DNA of 53,648 nt, taken from the NCBI RefSeq assembly GCF_002127585.1, contig NZ_NEGZ01000037.1:1-53648 (forward strand). The letters run 5' to 3'. The notes beneath the pieces are model-generated. The model was not told the DNA's origin. It searched no databases and saw only the letters and a program-made list of their open reading frames with translations. The DNA is from Janthinobacterium sp. GW458P. Lineage in GTDB: Bacteria; Pseudomonadota; Gammaproteobacteria; Burkholderiales; Burkholderiaceae_D. Both the position numbers and the translations under genes were made by a program. The stretch's first letter is position 1, and each line of letters opens with the position of its first letter. Positions 27,503 to 35,649 of the stretch are shown here, piece by piece.

Positions 27503-28552
27503 ATGCAAATGAAGCAAATGTTCAAATTTATCGTCGTGGGTGCTTCGGCAGCGATGGCATTTTCTTCCGCTTCCGTCATGGCGGCAGATATGACAGGTGC
27601 TGGTGCAACCTTCCCGTACCCGATCTACGCCAAATGGGCTGAGACGTACAAAGCCAACACGGGCAACGGCCTGAACTACCAGTCCGTCGGTTCCGGCGCC
27701 GGCATCAAGCAAATCAAGGCCAAGACTGTTGAATTCGGCGCTTCGGACATGCCTTTGAAGGCGGAAGAGCTGGAAGAAGCTGGCCTGATGCAGTTCCCGG
27801 CCATCATGGGCGGCGTCGTCACCATCGTCAACCTGGACGGCGTGACCCCGGGCCAGCTGAAAATGACGGGCAAGGTCGTTGGCGACATCTACCTGGGCAA
27901 GATCACCAAATGGAGCGCGCCTGAGATCGCCGCCCTGAACAGCGGCGTCAAGCTGCCGGACACGGAAATCACCGTGGTGCACCGCGCCGACGGTTCGGGC
28001 ACATCGTTCCTGTTCACCGACTTCCTGTCGAAAACCAACCCGGAATTCAAATCGAAGATCGGCGCCGGTTCGGCCGTGAAATGGGCCGTGGGCGTGGGCG
28101 GCAAGGGTAACGAAGGCGTCGCCGCCAACGTACAGCGTATCAAGGGTTCGATCGGCTACGTCGAGTGGGCTTACGCCAAGAAAAACAAGATGTCGCACAC
28201 CCAGCTGCAAAACAAGGACGGCAATTTCCTGCAGCCTGACGACGAAAACTTCAAGGCAGCCGCCGCTTCGGCACCCTGGACGCAAACCCCAGGCTTCGGC
28301 GTGGTCCTGACCGACCAGGCTGGCAAGAACAGCTGGCCTATCACCGGCGTGTCGTTCATCCTGATGCACAAAGTCCAGGCTGACGCAGCCAAGGCAAAAG
28401 AAGTCCTGAAATTCTTCGACTGGGCCTACAAGAGCGGCGGCCCTGCTGCCGTTGAACTGGACTACGTGCCGATGCCGGCATCGGTCGTGAAACTGGTGCA
28501 GGAATCGTGGAAAGCCAATCTGAAAGATGCTTCCGGCAAGTCGATCTACTAA
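27503..28552 (+). CDS. pstS: Phosphate ABC transporter substrate-binding protein PstS
   Basis: PstS is the periplasmic high-affinity phosphate-binding protein of the PstSCAB importer. The 349-residue precursor has a signal peptide (cleaved after SVMA, about residue 28) and the family opening ADMTGAGATFPYPIYAKW. Phosphate-binding loops include YQSVGSGAGIKQI, GASDMPL and HRADGSGTSFLFTDFLS. GAGGA lies nine bases before the ATG; a second ATG two codons later is possible. It is first in the pst-pho operon behind a strong Pho box, and a structured 277-base spacer separates it from pstC. The stop codon is part of palindromic repeat C. Confidence 0.97.
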   Translation: MQMKQMFKFIVVGASAAMAFSSASVMAADMTGAGATFPYPIYAKWAETYKANTGNGLNYQSVGSGAGIKQIKAKTVEFGASDMPLKAEELEEAGLMQFPAIMGGVVTIVNLDGVTPGQLKMTGKVVGDIYLGKITKWSAPEIAALNSGVKLPDTEITVVHRADGSGTSFLFTDFLSKTNPEFKSKIGAGSAVKWAVGVGGKGNEGVAANVQRIKGSIGYVEWAYAKKNKMSHTQLQNKDGNFLQPDDENFKAAAASAPWTQTPGFGVVLTDQAGKNSWPITGVSFILMHKVQADAAKAKEVLKFFDWAYKSGGPAAVELDYVPMPASVVKLVQESWKANLKDASGKSIY

Positions 28553-28654
28553 TAAACCTACTGCGCGGCGCTATTTGCGGCCTGCGATGCTCACTGTGCT
28601 AAAGCACAGCTCCGCTTCTCAGTCACAACTAGTTGCCGCTCGCTACGGTTTATT
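28551..28654 (-). repeat. Palindromic repeat element, copy C (inverted)
   Basis: The outer arms AATAAACC (28551-28558) and GGTTTATT (28647-28654) are complementary. Read on the minus strand, the core has GTAGCGAGCGGCA, GAGAAGCG, CTGTGCT-TT-AGCACAG, GTGAGCATCGCAG, GCAAA and CGCGCAGTAGG, as in copy A. The central palindrome differs from copy A at two positions, each compensated in the other arm. The element overlaps the pstS stop codon. Confidence 0.85.
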
Positions 28655-28670
28655 CAAGCAAGAATGTCCT

Positions 28671-28696
28671 TGCCCCGCCAGCAGCACGGCGGGGCA
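28671..28696 (+). terminator. Hairpin 1 in the pstS-pstC spacer
   Basis: TGCCCCGCC (28671-28679) and GGCGGGGCA (28688-28696) form a perfect 9-bp GC-rich stem with an 8-base loop. No T-run follows, so it is more likely an mRNA-stabilising or attenuating structure than a full terminator. Confidence 0.6.
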
Positions 28697-28701
28697 GGGA
28701 G

Positions 28702-28745
28702 TTAGCCAGGACCGCCCGCAAGCCCTTGCAGGCGGTCCTGGCTAA
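28702..28745 (+). terminator. Hairpin 2 in the pstS-pstC spacer
   Basis: TTAGCCAGGACCGCC (28702-28716) pairs perfectly with 28731-28745, and an inner GCAAG/CTTGC stem extends it to about 20 pairs with one mismatch. It follows hairpin 1 by five bases. No T-run is present. Confidence 0.65.
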
Positions 28746-28829
28746 GAAGCAACAATAAAACAAGAGTTAACAACAACAGCAGCAGCTGCAAACAGTAGTA
28801 CCGGCAGTACCACCCACATCTGGCACAAT

Positions 28830-29849
28830 ATGAGCGCACAATCTACCTCCTCCACGATCCCCATGCCAGGCGGCACCATGACCGATTCCATCAGTCACGC
28901 GCAAATGCTTTCCACCATGCGCAAGCAGCGCATCCAGGATTTCCTGTTCCACAAGGTGACGATGCTGTTCGCCCTGTCGGTGCTGATCGTCCTGGTCGGT
29001 ATCATCATTTCGCTGATCATGGAGTCGATCCCGGCCTTCAAGACCTTCGGCCTGCATTTCATCGTGTCGGCCGAGTGGGATCCCGTCAATGACCAGTACG
29101 GCGCCCTGATCCCCATCATCGGCACCCTGGTGACGTCGGTGATCGCCCTGCTGATCGCCTTTCCCGTCAGCTTCGGCATTGCCTTGTTCCTCACGGAAAT
29201 TTGCCCGGCCTGGCTGCGCCGCCCGCTGGGCACGGCTGTCGAGCTGCTGGCCGGCGTGCCATCGATCATCTACGGCATCTGGGGCCTGTTTGTCTTCGCG
29301 CCCCTGTTTGCCGACCACGTCCAGCCCGTCCTGAAAGCCACGCTGGGCAACGTGCCCTTCATCGGCCCCCTGTTCAGCGGCCCCATGATGGGCATCGGCT
29401 TGCTGACGGCCGGCCTGGTGCTGGCCATCATGATCATCCCCTTCATCGCTTCCGTGATGCGCGACGTGTTCGAGATCGTTCCCGCCGTGCTGAAGGAATC
29501 GGCTTACGGCCTGGGCTGCACGCGCTGGGAAGTGGTGCGCAAGATTGTCTTGCCATACACCAAGACTGGCGTCGTCGGCGGCGTCATGCTGGGCCTGGGC
29601 CGCGCGCTGGGCGAGACCATGGCCGTGACCTTCGTCATCGGCAACGCGAATAAACTGTCGTGGTCGCTGTTTGCCGCCGGTAACAGCATCACCTCGCTGC
29701 TGGCCAACGAATTTGGCGAAGCGCAATCGCCGCTGCACGTATCGTCGCTGTTCTCGCTGGCGCTGATCCTGTTCGTCATCACCTTTATCGTCTTATCCGC
29801 CGCCAAGCTGATGCTGGCCGGCATGTCCCGCAAGGAAGGCACGAAATGA
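28830..29849 (+). CDS. pstC: Phosphate ABC transporter permease PstC
   Basis: PstC is one of the two inner-membrane channel subunits for phosphate uptake. The 339-residue protein has six predicted membrane helices (first near 44-66) and the permease loop [20 protein letters not shown] that docks on PstB. The family signature [24 protein letters not shown] is present across two overlapping segments. The N-terminal tail of about 35 residues is longer than in E. coli, so one of the internal ATGs (for instance that of MTDSISHAQ) may be the true start. The stop overlaps the pstA start. Confidence 0.95.
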   Translation: MSAQSTSSTIPMPGGTMTDSISHAQMLSTMRKQRIQDFLFHKVTMLFALSVLIVLVGIIISLIMESIPAFKTFGLHFIVSAEWDPVNDQYGALIPIIGTLVTSVIALLIAFPVSFGIALFLTEICPAWLRRPLGTAVELLAGVPSIIYGIWGLFVFAPLFADHVQPVLKATLGNVPFIGPLFSGPMMGIGLLTAGLVLAIMIIPFIASVMRDVFEIVPAVLKESAYGLGCTRWEVVRKIVLPYTKTGVVGGVMLGLGRALGETMAVTFVIGNANKLSWSLFAAGNSITSLLANEFGEAQSPLHVSSLFSLALILFVITFIVLSAAKLMLAGMSRKEGTK

Positions 29850-30739
29850 GCCAACTCAGCCAAGTCAGCACCGAAGCCCCGGCCAAGCCGGCCATGAATC
29901 CCGTCTACCGCAAGCGCCTGCTGATGCACCGCGTCGGCATCGCCCTGTCGGTGGCCGCCATGGCCCTGGGCCTGGCCGTGCTCGTGTGGATTTTGTTCAC
30001 CCTGGTGATCAAGGGCTTCGGCGCCCTGTCCGTCGACCTGTTCACGCAAACGACGCCGGCGCCCGGCAGCGAAGGCGGCGGCCTGATCAATGCCATCGTC
30101 GGCAGCGCCCTGATGGTGGGCCTGGCGACGCTGGTCAGCACGCCGATCGGCATCCTGGCCGGCATCTACCTGGCCGAATACGGCGAAGAGAACAAGCTGG
30201 CGCAAGTGACGCGCTTCGTGACGGACATCATGCTGTCGGCGCCATCGATCGTCATCGGCCTGTTCGTGTATGCGCTGTACGTGGCCCACGTCAAACACTT
30301 TTCCGGTTACGCCGGCGCCATCGCCCTGTCCCTGATCGCCGTGCCGGTGGTGGTGCGCACGACGGACAATATGCTGCGCCTGGTGCCGAACAGCCTGCTG
30401 GAGGCCGCGTTTGCCCTCGGCGCGCCGCGCTGGAAGGTCGCTACCCTGGTGCGCTTGCGCGCCGTCAAGGCCGGCGTCATCACGGGCGTGCTGCTGGCCC
30501 TGGCCCGCATCGCCGGCGAAACGGCGCCGCTGCTGTTCACGGCCCTGAATAACCAGTTCCAAAGTTTTAACATGAATGCGCCGATGGCCAACTTGCCGTC
30601 CGTCATCGCCTCGTTCGCCATGAGCCCGTACGACAACTGGCGCTCGCTGGCCTGGGGCGGCGCACTGCTGATCACCTTCAGCGTGCTGGCCTTGAATATC
30701 CTGTCGCGCACCGTGTTCAGCCAAAAAGTCCCTAATTAA
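29846..30739 (+). CDS. pstA: Phosphate ABC transporter permease PstA
   Basis: PstA is the second channel subunit of the Pst importer. The 297-residue protein has six predicted helices, starting near residue 31, and the permease motif [19 protein letters not shown] that contacts the ATPase. The signatures [15 protein letters not shown] and [16 protein letters not shown] are typical. Its ATG overlaps the pstC stop (ATGA), so translation is coupled, and pstB follows after 26 bases. Confidence 0.96.
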   Translation: MSQLSQVSTEAPAKPAMNPVYRKRLLMHRVGIALSVAAMALGLAVLVWILFTLVIKGFGALSVDLFTQTTPAPGSEGGGLINAIVGSALMVGLATLVSTPIGILAGIYLAEYGEENKLAQVTRFVTDIMLSAPSIVIGLFVYALYVAHVKHFSGYAGAIALSLIAVPVVVRTTDNMLRLVPNSLLEAAFALGAPRWKVATLVRLRAVKAGVITGVLLALARIAGETAPLLFTALNNQFQSFNMNAPMANLPSVIASFAMSPYDNWRSLAWGGALLITFSVLALNILSRTVFSQKVPN

Positions 30740-30765
30740 ACAGATACCGAGCGAAGCGAACCCAT

Positions 30766-31560
30766 ATGAATACGCAAATGAATCCAGCCCAAGACCTGGC
30801 GCCAAAGAAAAAAACCATCGAGATTTCGGGCCTGAACTTTTTTTACGGCAAAACGCAAAGCTTGCATAACGTCAACCTGGACATCCACGAGAAGAAGGTT
30901 ACCGCCTTCATCGGCCCGTCCGGTTGCGGTAAATCAACCCTGCTGCGCACCCTGAACCGCATGTATGACCTGTATCCTGGCCAGCGCGCGGAAGGTTCCA
31001 TCCTGTACCGCGGCCGCAACGTGCTCGACGCCGACCAGGACGTCAACATGCTGCGCGCCAAGGTCGGCATGGTGTTCCAGAAGCCGACGCCGTTCCCCAT
31101 GTCCGTCTACGACAACATCGCCTTCGGCGTGCGCCTGTATGAAGACCTGTCGAAAGGCGAGATGGACGAGCGCGTCGAGTGGGCCCTGAAAAAGGCCGCG
31201 CTGTGGGGCGAAGTCAAGGACAAGCTGTCCAAGAGCGGCCTGTCGCTGTCGGGCGGCCAGCAGCAGCGCCTGTGCATCGCGCGCGGCGTGGCCGTGAAGC
31301 CGGACGTGCTGCTGCTCGATGAGCCGACCTCGGCGCTGGACCCCATCTCGACGTCGAAGGTGGAAGAGCTGATCAGCGAACTGAAGCAGGATTACACGAT
31401 CGCCATCGTGACGCACAACATGCAGCAGGCGGCGCGCTGCTCCGATTACACTGCCTATATGTACCTGGGCGAACTGGTGGAATTCGGCGAAACGGACCAG
31501 ATCTTCATGAATCCGGCTCGCAAGGAAACGCAGGATTACATCACGGGCCGCTTCGGCTGA
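30766..31560 (+). CDS. pstB: Phosphate ABC transporter ATPase PstB
   Basis: PstB powers phosphate import by ATP hydrolysis. The 264-residue protein has all ABC motifs: Walker [18 protein letters not shown] (about 49), the Q-loop [16 protein letters not shown], signature [14 protein letters not shown], Walker [14 protein letters not shown] and the switch histidine in VTHNMQQ. An N-terminal extension of about 15 residues precedes the ATPase fold, as is common in betaproteobacteria. It lies between pstA and phoU in the canonical order. Confidence 0.97.
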   Translation: MNTQMNPAQDLAPKKKTIEISGLNFFYGKTQSLHNVNLDIHEKKVTAFIGPSGCGKSTLLRTLNRMYDLYPGQRAEGSILYRGRNVLDADQDVNMLRAKVGMVFQKPTPFPMSVYDNIAFGVRLYEDLSKGEMDERVEWALKKAALWGEVKDKLSKSGLSLSGGQQQRLCIARGVAVKPDVLLLDEPTSALDPISTSKVEELISELKQDYTIAIVTHNMQQAARCSDYTAYMYLGELVEFGETDQIFMNPARKETQDYITGRFG

Positions 31561-31608
31561 TCCATCCCGCATGGCAACATACAAGACAACTGAATACGGA
31601 GAGACAGC

Positions 31609-32319
31609 ATGTTAGGCGAACATTCATCCAAGCAATACGACAACGAACTCGAAGCGATCCGCTCGAAAGTGCTCCTGATGGGCGGCATCGTTGAAACCCA
31701 GTTCCTCGACGCGATGACGTGCTTTCGCATCGGCAATGCCGAGCGTGCCGACCGCGTGATGCGCGAAGACGACGTCGTCAACCAGCTGGAAGTGTCGCTC
31801 GACGACGCCTGCAGCCACCTGATCGTGCGCCGCCAGCCGGCCGCCAACGATTTGCGCACCATCATGGCCACCATCAAGGTGATTACCGACCTTGAGCGCG
31901 TAGGCGACGAGGCGACGAAAATCGCCCGCGTGGCGAAGAATCTGCACAAGCGCGGCAACGGCGTCGTCAACCATTACGAAATGGTGCGCGGCATCGCCAA
32001 CACGGCCACCGACATGCTGCATGACGCGCTCGACGCGTTTGCCCGCAACGATGGCAAGCTGGCCTTACAATTAATTGCACAAGATGCCATCATCGACCAC
32101 GAGTTTCGGTCTATCATGCGCAACCTGATTACCTTTATGATGGAAGACCCGCGCACGATTTCGGCGGCGCTCGATACCCTGTGGGTGGCCAAGGCCATCG
32201 AACGGATCGGCGACCATGCAAAAAACATCGCCGAATACGTGATTTACGTGGTTGAAGGCAAGGACATCCGCCACACCAAGGTGGCTGCTCCCGCCATTTC
32301 CGAGGAGCTCCCTGAGTAA
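31609..32319 (+). CDS. phoU: Phosphate signalling regulator PhoU
   Basis: PhoU links the Pst transporter to PhoR and keeps the Pho regulon off when phosphate is plentiful. The 236-residue protein is two three-helix PhoU repeats, each with the metal-binding E/D-rich pattern: VMREDDVVNQLE and ITDLERVGDEATKIA in the first, AQDAIIDHEFRS and ERIGDHAKNIAEYVIY in the second. A good ribosome-binding site (GGAGA) precedes the ATG. The stop is five bases before phoB, so the genes are tightly coupled. Confidence 0.96.
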   Translation: MLGEHSSKQYDNELEAIRSKVLLMGGIVETQFLDAMTCFRIGNAERADRVMREDDVVNQLEVSLDDACSHLIVRRQPAANDLRTIMATIKVITDLERVGDEATKIARVAKNLHKRGNGVVNHYEMVRGIANTATDMLHDALDAFARNDGKLALQLIAQDAIIDHEFRSIMRNLITFMMEDPRTISAALDTLWVAKAIERIGDHAKNIAEYVIYVVEGKDIRHTKVAAPAISEELPE

Positions 32320-32324
32320 GCTTT

Positions 32325-33014
32325 ATGGCATCTGATAAAACCACGGTATTGATTGTTGAAGATGAGCCGGCCATCGTTGAACTGGTGACCTATTCGCTGC
32401 GCGAATCGGGCTGGAATTGCTGTTCCGTACAAAACGTCGCCGATGCCTGGGAATTCATCCAGCACCGCACGCCGCATCTGATCCTGCTGGACTGGATGTT
32501 GCCGGATCAGACGGGCTTGCGCCTGCTGTCGCGCATCCGCGCCGACCGCAATTTCGCATCGATTCCCGTCATCATGCTCACCGCCAAGAGCATGGAAGAA
32601 GACAAGCTGGCCGGCCTGAACAGCGGCGCCGACGACTACGTCACCAAGCCGTTCTCGCCGCGCGAACTGCTGGCCCGGGCCAAGGCCTTGTTGCGACGCA
32701 AGAGTCCGGAACACGCGCAGGCGCCCATGCGCGCCGGCAACGTGGCGCTGGACCCCGTCAGCTGCACGGTGATGATGGATGAACAGAAGATCGATATCGG
32801 CCACGCCGAATACAAGCTGCTGAAATTCCTGCTGGCCCACCCGGAGCGCGTGTTTTCGCGCAGCCAGCTGCTCGACAAGGTGTGGGGCGACCATGTGGTG
32901 ATCGAGGAACGCACGGTCGATGTCCACGTATTGCGCTTGCGCAAAGCCTTGAAAGAGGCGGAAAGCCTGATCAAGACCGTGCGCAGCGTCGGCTACATGT
33001 TGTCTGAAAAGTAA
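32325..33014 (+). CDS. phoB: Phosphate regulon response regulator PhoB
   Basis: PhoB activates phosphate-starvation genes by binding Pho boxes such as those at 27309 and 27419. The 229-residue protein equals the E. coli length. The receiver has the acidic pair E12/D13, phospho-acceptor D56 (LLDWMLPDQTG) and the VTKPFSPRELLARAKALLRR linker; the C-terminal winged helix ends with the recognition segment RTVDVHVLRLRKAL. It follows phoU by five bases and precedes phoR by 11. Confidence 0.97.
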   Translation: MASDKTTVLIVEDEPAIVELVTYSLRESGWNCCSVQNVADAWEFIQHRTPHLILLDWMLPDQTGLRLLSRIRADRNFASIPVIMLTAKSMEEDKLAGLNSGADDYVTKPFSPRELLARAKALLRRKSPEHAQAPMRAGNVALDPVSCTVMMDEQKIDIGHAEYKLLKFLLAHPERVFSRSQLLDKVWGDHVVIEERTVDVHVLRLRKALKEAESLIKTVRSVGYMLSEK

Positions 33015-33025
33015 AGCCTCACTCT

Positions 33026-34342
33026 ATGAATCCGAAATTGCTGTTCTGGGTGCCAGCCGCACTGCGCATGGTGCTGGCGCTGGTGGGCGTGGCGGTGGTG
33101 TGGTACCTGTTTGGCGCCATCTATGCGCTGGGCATCGCCTTCGTGCTGATGGCCATGATGGTGTTCGTGCAACTGTCGTATCTGTTTCAGCTGAGTAACT
33201 GGCTGGACAACCCGGAAAGCGCCAAGCTGCCCGACGGCTGGGGCGCCTGGACCAGCATTTTCGCGCGCCTGTACCGCATGCGCCGCGATGACGAGAAAAA
33301 CCAGGCCGAGCTGACGGAATGGCTGGCGCGTTTCCGCCAGGCCATGCATCTGCTGCCGGACGGCGTCGTCATCATGGACGACGTGCTGTTCCTCGAATGG
33401 TGCAACCCGGCCGCCGAGAAGCACCTGGGCCTCACGCACGAGCGCGACAAGGGCATGCGCGTCACGAACCTGATCCGCAGCCCCGAGTTCATGGATTACA
33501 TCATCCTGGGCCGCTACGACCAGCCGCTGACGATCACTTTCCGCAACCGCAAGCTGATCGTGCAGATCATCCCGTTTGAAAACCGCCGCCAGATCCTCGT
33601 TACGCACGACGTGACGGAGACGGAACGCATCGAAATGATGCGCCGCGACTTCATCGCCAACGCCTCGCACGAATTGCGCACGCCGCTGACGGTCATCGTC
33701 GGCTTCCTGGAAATCGCTTCCACCGAGCTGGACCTGGACGCCGCCACGCGCGCCGCCCATATCAAGCTGATGACGGAGCAGGGCCACCGCATGCAGCACC
33801 TGATCGAGGACATGCTGACCCTGTCGCGCCTGGAATCGGTTGACTATCCGCTGCGCCCCGAGCCGGTGGACATCAAAAAGCTCATGCAGCAAGTCTTGCG
33901 CGACGCCAAGGGCTTGTCGGCAGGCAAGCATGACATCAAGATGGAATGCAACGGTCCCGACGTGCTGGGCAGCTACGACGAGCTGTACAGCGCCTTCGGC
34001 AACCTGGCCTCGAACGCCGTGCGCTACACGCCGGCCGGCGGCACCATCACCCTGCGCTGGCAGGACGGCCCGGCCGGACCGCAATTCATCGCGCAGGATA
34101 CGGGCATCGGCATCAGCCAGGAGCATATCTCGCGCCTGACGGAACGTTTCTACCGCGTCGACAAGAGCCGTTCGCGCGAAACCCAGGGCACGGGCCTGGG
34201 CCTGGCCATCGTCAAGCACGTGCTGCTGCGCCATGGCGGCACGCTGGCCATCCAGTCCGTGGCCGACAAGGGCAGCAGTTTTATCGTCAGCATGCCCAAA
34301 TCCGTCGTCACGCCGCTGCAGGGCGAATTGCTGGTCAAATAG
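33026..34342 (+). CDS. phoR: Phosphate regulon sensor kinase PhoR
   Basis: PhoR phosphorylates PhoB when Pst and PhoU signal low phosphate. The 438-residue protein has two N-terminal membrane helices (about 8-55) with almost no periplasmic loop, a charged linker, a PAS domain (about 100-190), and a HisKA/HATPase kinase. H215 lies in NASHELRTPLTV, the N-box is NLASNAVRYTP and the G2 box is GTGLGLAIVKHV. This is the usual PhoR form. It is the last gene of the operon and is followed by a GC-rich hairpin with a short T-run. Confidence 0.96.
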   Translation: MNPKLLFWVPAALRMVLALVGVAVVWYLFGAIYALGIAFVLMAMMVFVQLSYLFQLSNWLDNPESAKLPDGWGAWTSIFARLYRMRRDDEKNQAELTEWLARFRQAMHLLPDGVVIMDDVLFLEWCNPAAEKHLGLTHERDKGMRVTNLIRSPEFMDYIILGRYDQPLTITFRNRKLIVQIIPFENRRQILVTHDVTETERIEMMRRDFIANASHELRTPLTVIVGFLEIASTELDLDAATRAAHIKLMTEQGHRMQHLIEDMLTLSRLESVDYPLRPEPVDIKKLMQQVLRDAKGLSAGKHDIKMECNGPDVLGSYDELYSAFGNLASNAVRYTPAGGTITLRWQDGPAGPQFIAQDTGIGISQEHISRLTERFYRVDKSRSRETQGTGLGLAIVKHVLLRHGGTLAIQSVADKGSSFIVSMPKSVVTPLQGELLVK

Positions 34343-34349
34343 AGGGAAA

Positions 34350-34372
34350 GGGGGCGCCTGGCCCCCGGTTTT
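34350..34372 (+). terminator. Probable terminator of the pst-pho operon
   Basis: GGGGGC (34350-34355) pairs with GCCCCC (34361-34366), then GG and TTTT. The stem is short and the T-run modest, but the position, eight bases after the phoR stop, is right. Confidence 0.6.
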
Positions 34373-34417
34373 CCTTGCGGCTGGTGCAATGTTGGCATAA
34401 GTCGTTACAATCAGGCC

Positions 34418-35614
34418 ATGACTTTAATCAACGCTTCTTTTCGCCATGCCGGCGCGCAGCAACTGGCCCAGTCGCTGGTGGCCGCGCGCCAGGCCACCTT
34501 GTCCCTGTTTGACTGCTATGTCTGTGCCGGACTGGACGTGGTCGAGCGCCTGCCCCACCATCCGCAACTCAATCCGCCGCTGTGGCAACTCGCGCATATC
34601 GCCTGGTTTGCCGAGTGGTTCATCCTGCGCGAAGCCCCGTCGAGCCATCCGGCCGACGCCGTGTATAACTCCCTGCTGACGCGCGGCGACGATCTGTTCG
34701 ACGCCAACATGGTCGAGCAGCGCGCGCGCTGGAAGCTGGACTTGCCCAGCCCAGGCGCCGTGAAGACGTATTGCCACGAAGTGCTGGACCGGGTGCTCGA
34801 TAAACTCTCGCGTGAGGCCAATGTCGACAGCGCCCTGGCGCCGTACCGGCTGGCGCTGGCGCATGAAGACCTGTGCGGCGAGGAAATGCTGGCCGGCTTG
34901 CAATGGCTGGGGCTGGAAGGCCCGGGAACCCTGGCGGCCAGCCTCGCCTTGCCGGCAGGGGCGGGCGAGATTGCCTTTCCTGGCGGCACCATCGAACTCG
35001 GCTCGCCGCGCGATGACGGTTTCGCCTTCGACAATGAATCGCCCGCCTACGCCTGCTATGTCGCGCCGTTTTCCATCGATGCCGTGCCCGTGTCGAATGC
35101 CCGGTTTGCCGATTTCGTGTCCGATGGCGGCTACCAGAACCGCCAGTTCTGGAGCGCGGCCGGCAGCGCGTGGCTGATGCAGCAGGAGCGCTCGTCGCCC
35201 CGCTACTGGCTGCGCGAAGCGACGCAGTGGCGCACCATGCGCTTCGGCCGGCGCACCACCTTGCCGCCGAATGAAGCCGTGCGCCACATTAACTTGTATG
35301 AGGCGCAGGCGTATTGCGCCTGGGCCGGGCGGCGCCTGGCGACCGAGGCGGAATGGGAGTATGCTGCGCTGTCCCGCCATCCGCTGTTCCAGTGGGGACA
35401 GGTGTGGGAGTGGACGGCGACGCCGTTCGAGCCGTATCCGGGCTTTGCCCCCGCCGCCTGGCGCGAATATTCGGCGCCGTATTTCATGCAGTACCAGGTC
35501 TTGCGCGGGGCGTCGTTCGCCACGCCGCCGCGCCTGCGTTCAGCGCGCATGCGTGCCTTCCATGCGCCCGAGCGGGGTGATATCTTTGCCGGCTTGCGCA
35601 CCTGCGCCTGGTAA
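34418..35614 (+). CDS. EgtB/SenA-like non-haem iron enzyme (DinB-like plus FGE-sulfatase domain)
   Basis: The family joins sulfur or selenium to histidine betaine: EgtB in ergothioneine synthesis, SenA in selenoneine synthesis. The 398-residue protein has an N-terminal DinB-like domain (about 15-165) and a C-terminal SUMF1/FGE-type domain (about 185-398, with SNARFADFVSDGGY, ATEAEWEYAAL and a GLRTCAW end). The first metal-ligand motif is intact (PPLWQLAHIAWFAEWF, H60). In the second, where relatives have HxxxH, it reads HEDLCGEE, H149 and C153, so one ligand seems to be Cys. No senB, selD or egtD neighbour is present, so substrate is unknown. It follows the pst-pho terminator and could be transcribed with the next gene. 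Confidence 0.75.
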   Translation: MTLINASFRHAGAQQLAQSLVAARQATLSLFDCYVCAGLDVVERLPHHPQLNPPLWQLAHIAWFAEWFILREAPSSHPADAVYNSLLTRGDDLFDANMVEQRARWKLDLPSPGAVKTYCHEVLDRVLDKLSREANVDSALAPYRLALAHEDLCGEEMLAGLQWLGLEGPGTLAASLALPAGAGEIAFPGGTIELGSPRDDGFAFDNESPAYACYVAPFSIDAVPVSNARFADFVSDGGYQNRQFWSAAGSAWLMQQERSSPRYWLREATQWRTMRFGRRTTLPPNEAVRHINLYEAQAYCAWAGRRLATEAEWEYAALSRHPLFQWGQVWEWTATPFEPYPGFAPAAWREYSAPYFMQYQVLRGASFATPPRLRSARMRAFHAPERGDIFAGLRTCAW

Positions 35615-35649
35615 CAGCGTGAAAAGCAGCAACCATTTCAGGAATTCCT

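Noticed and set aside
22687-28654. CRISPR array or tRNA-like genes suggested by repeated blocks
   Set aside because: The copies are kilobases apart with no spacers, and no cloverleaf or CCA end can be formed.
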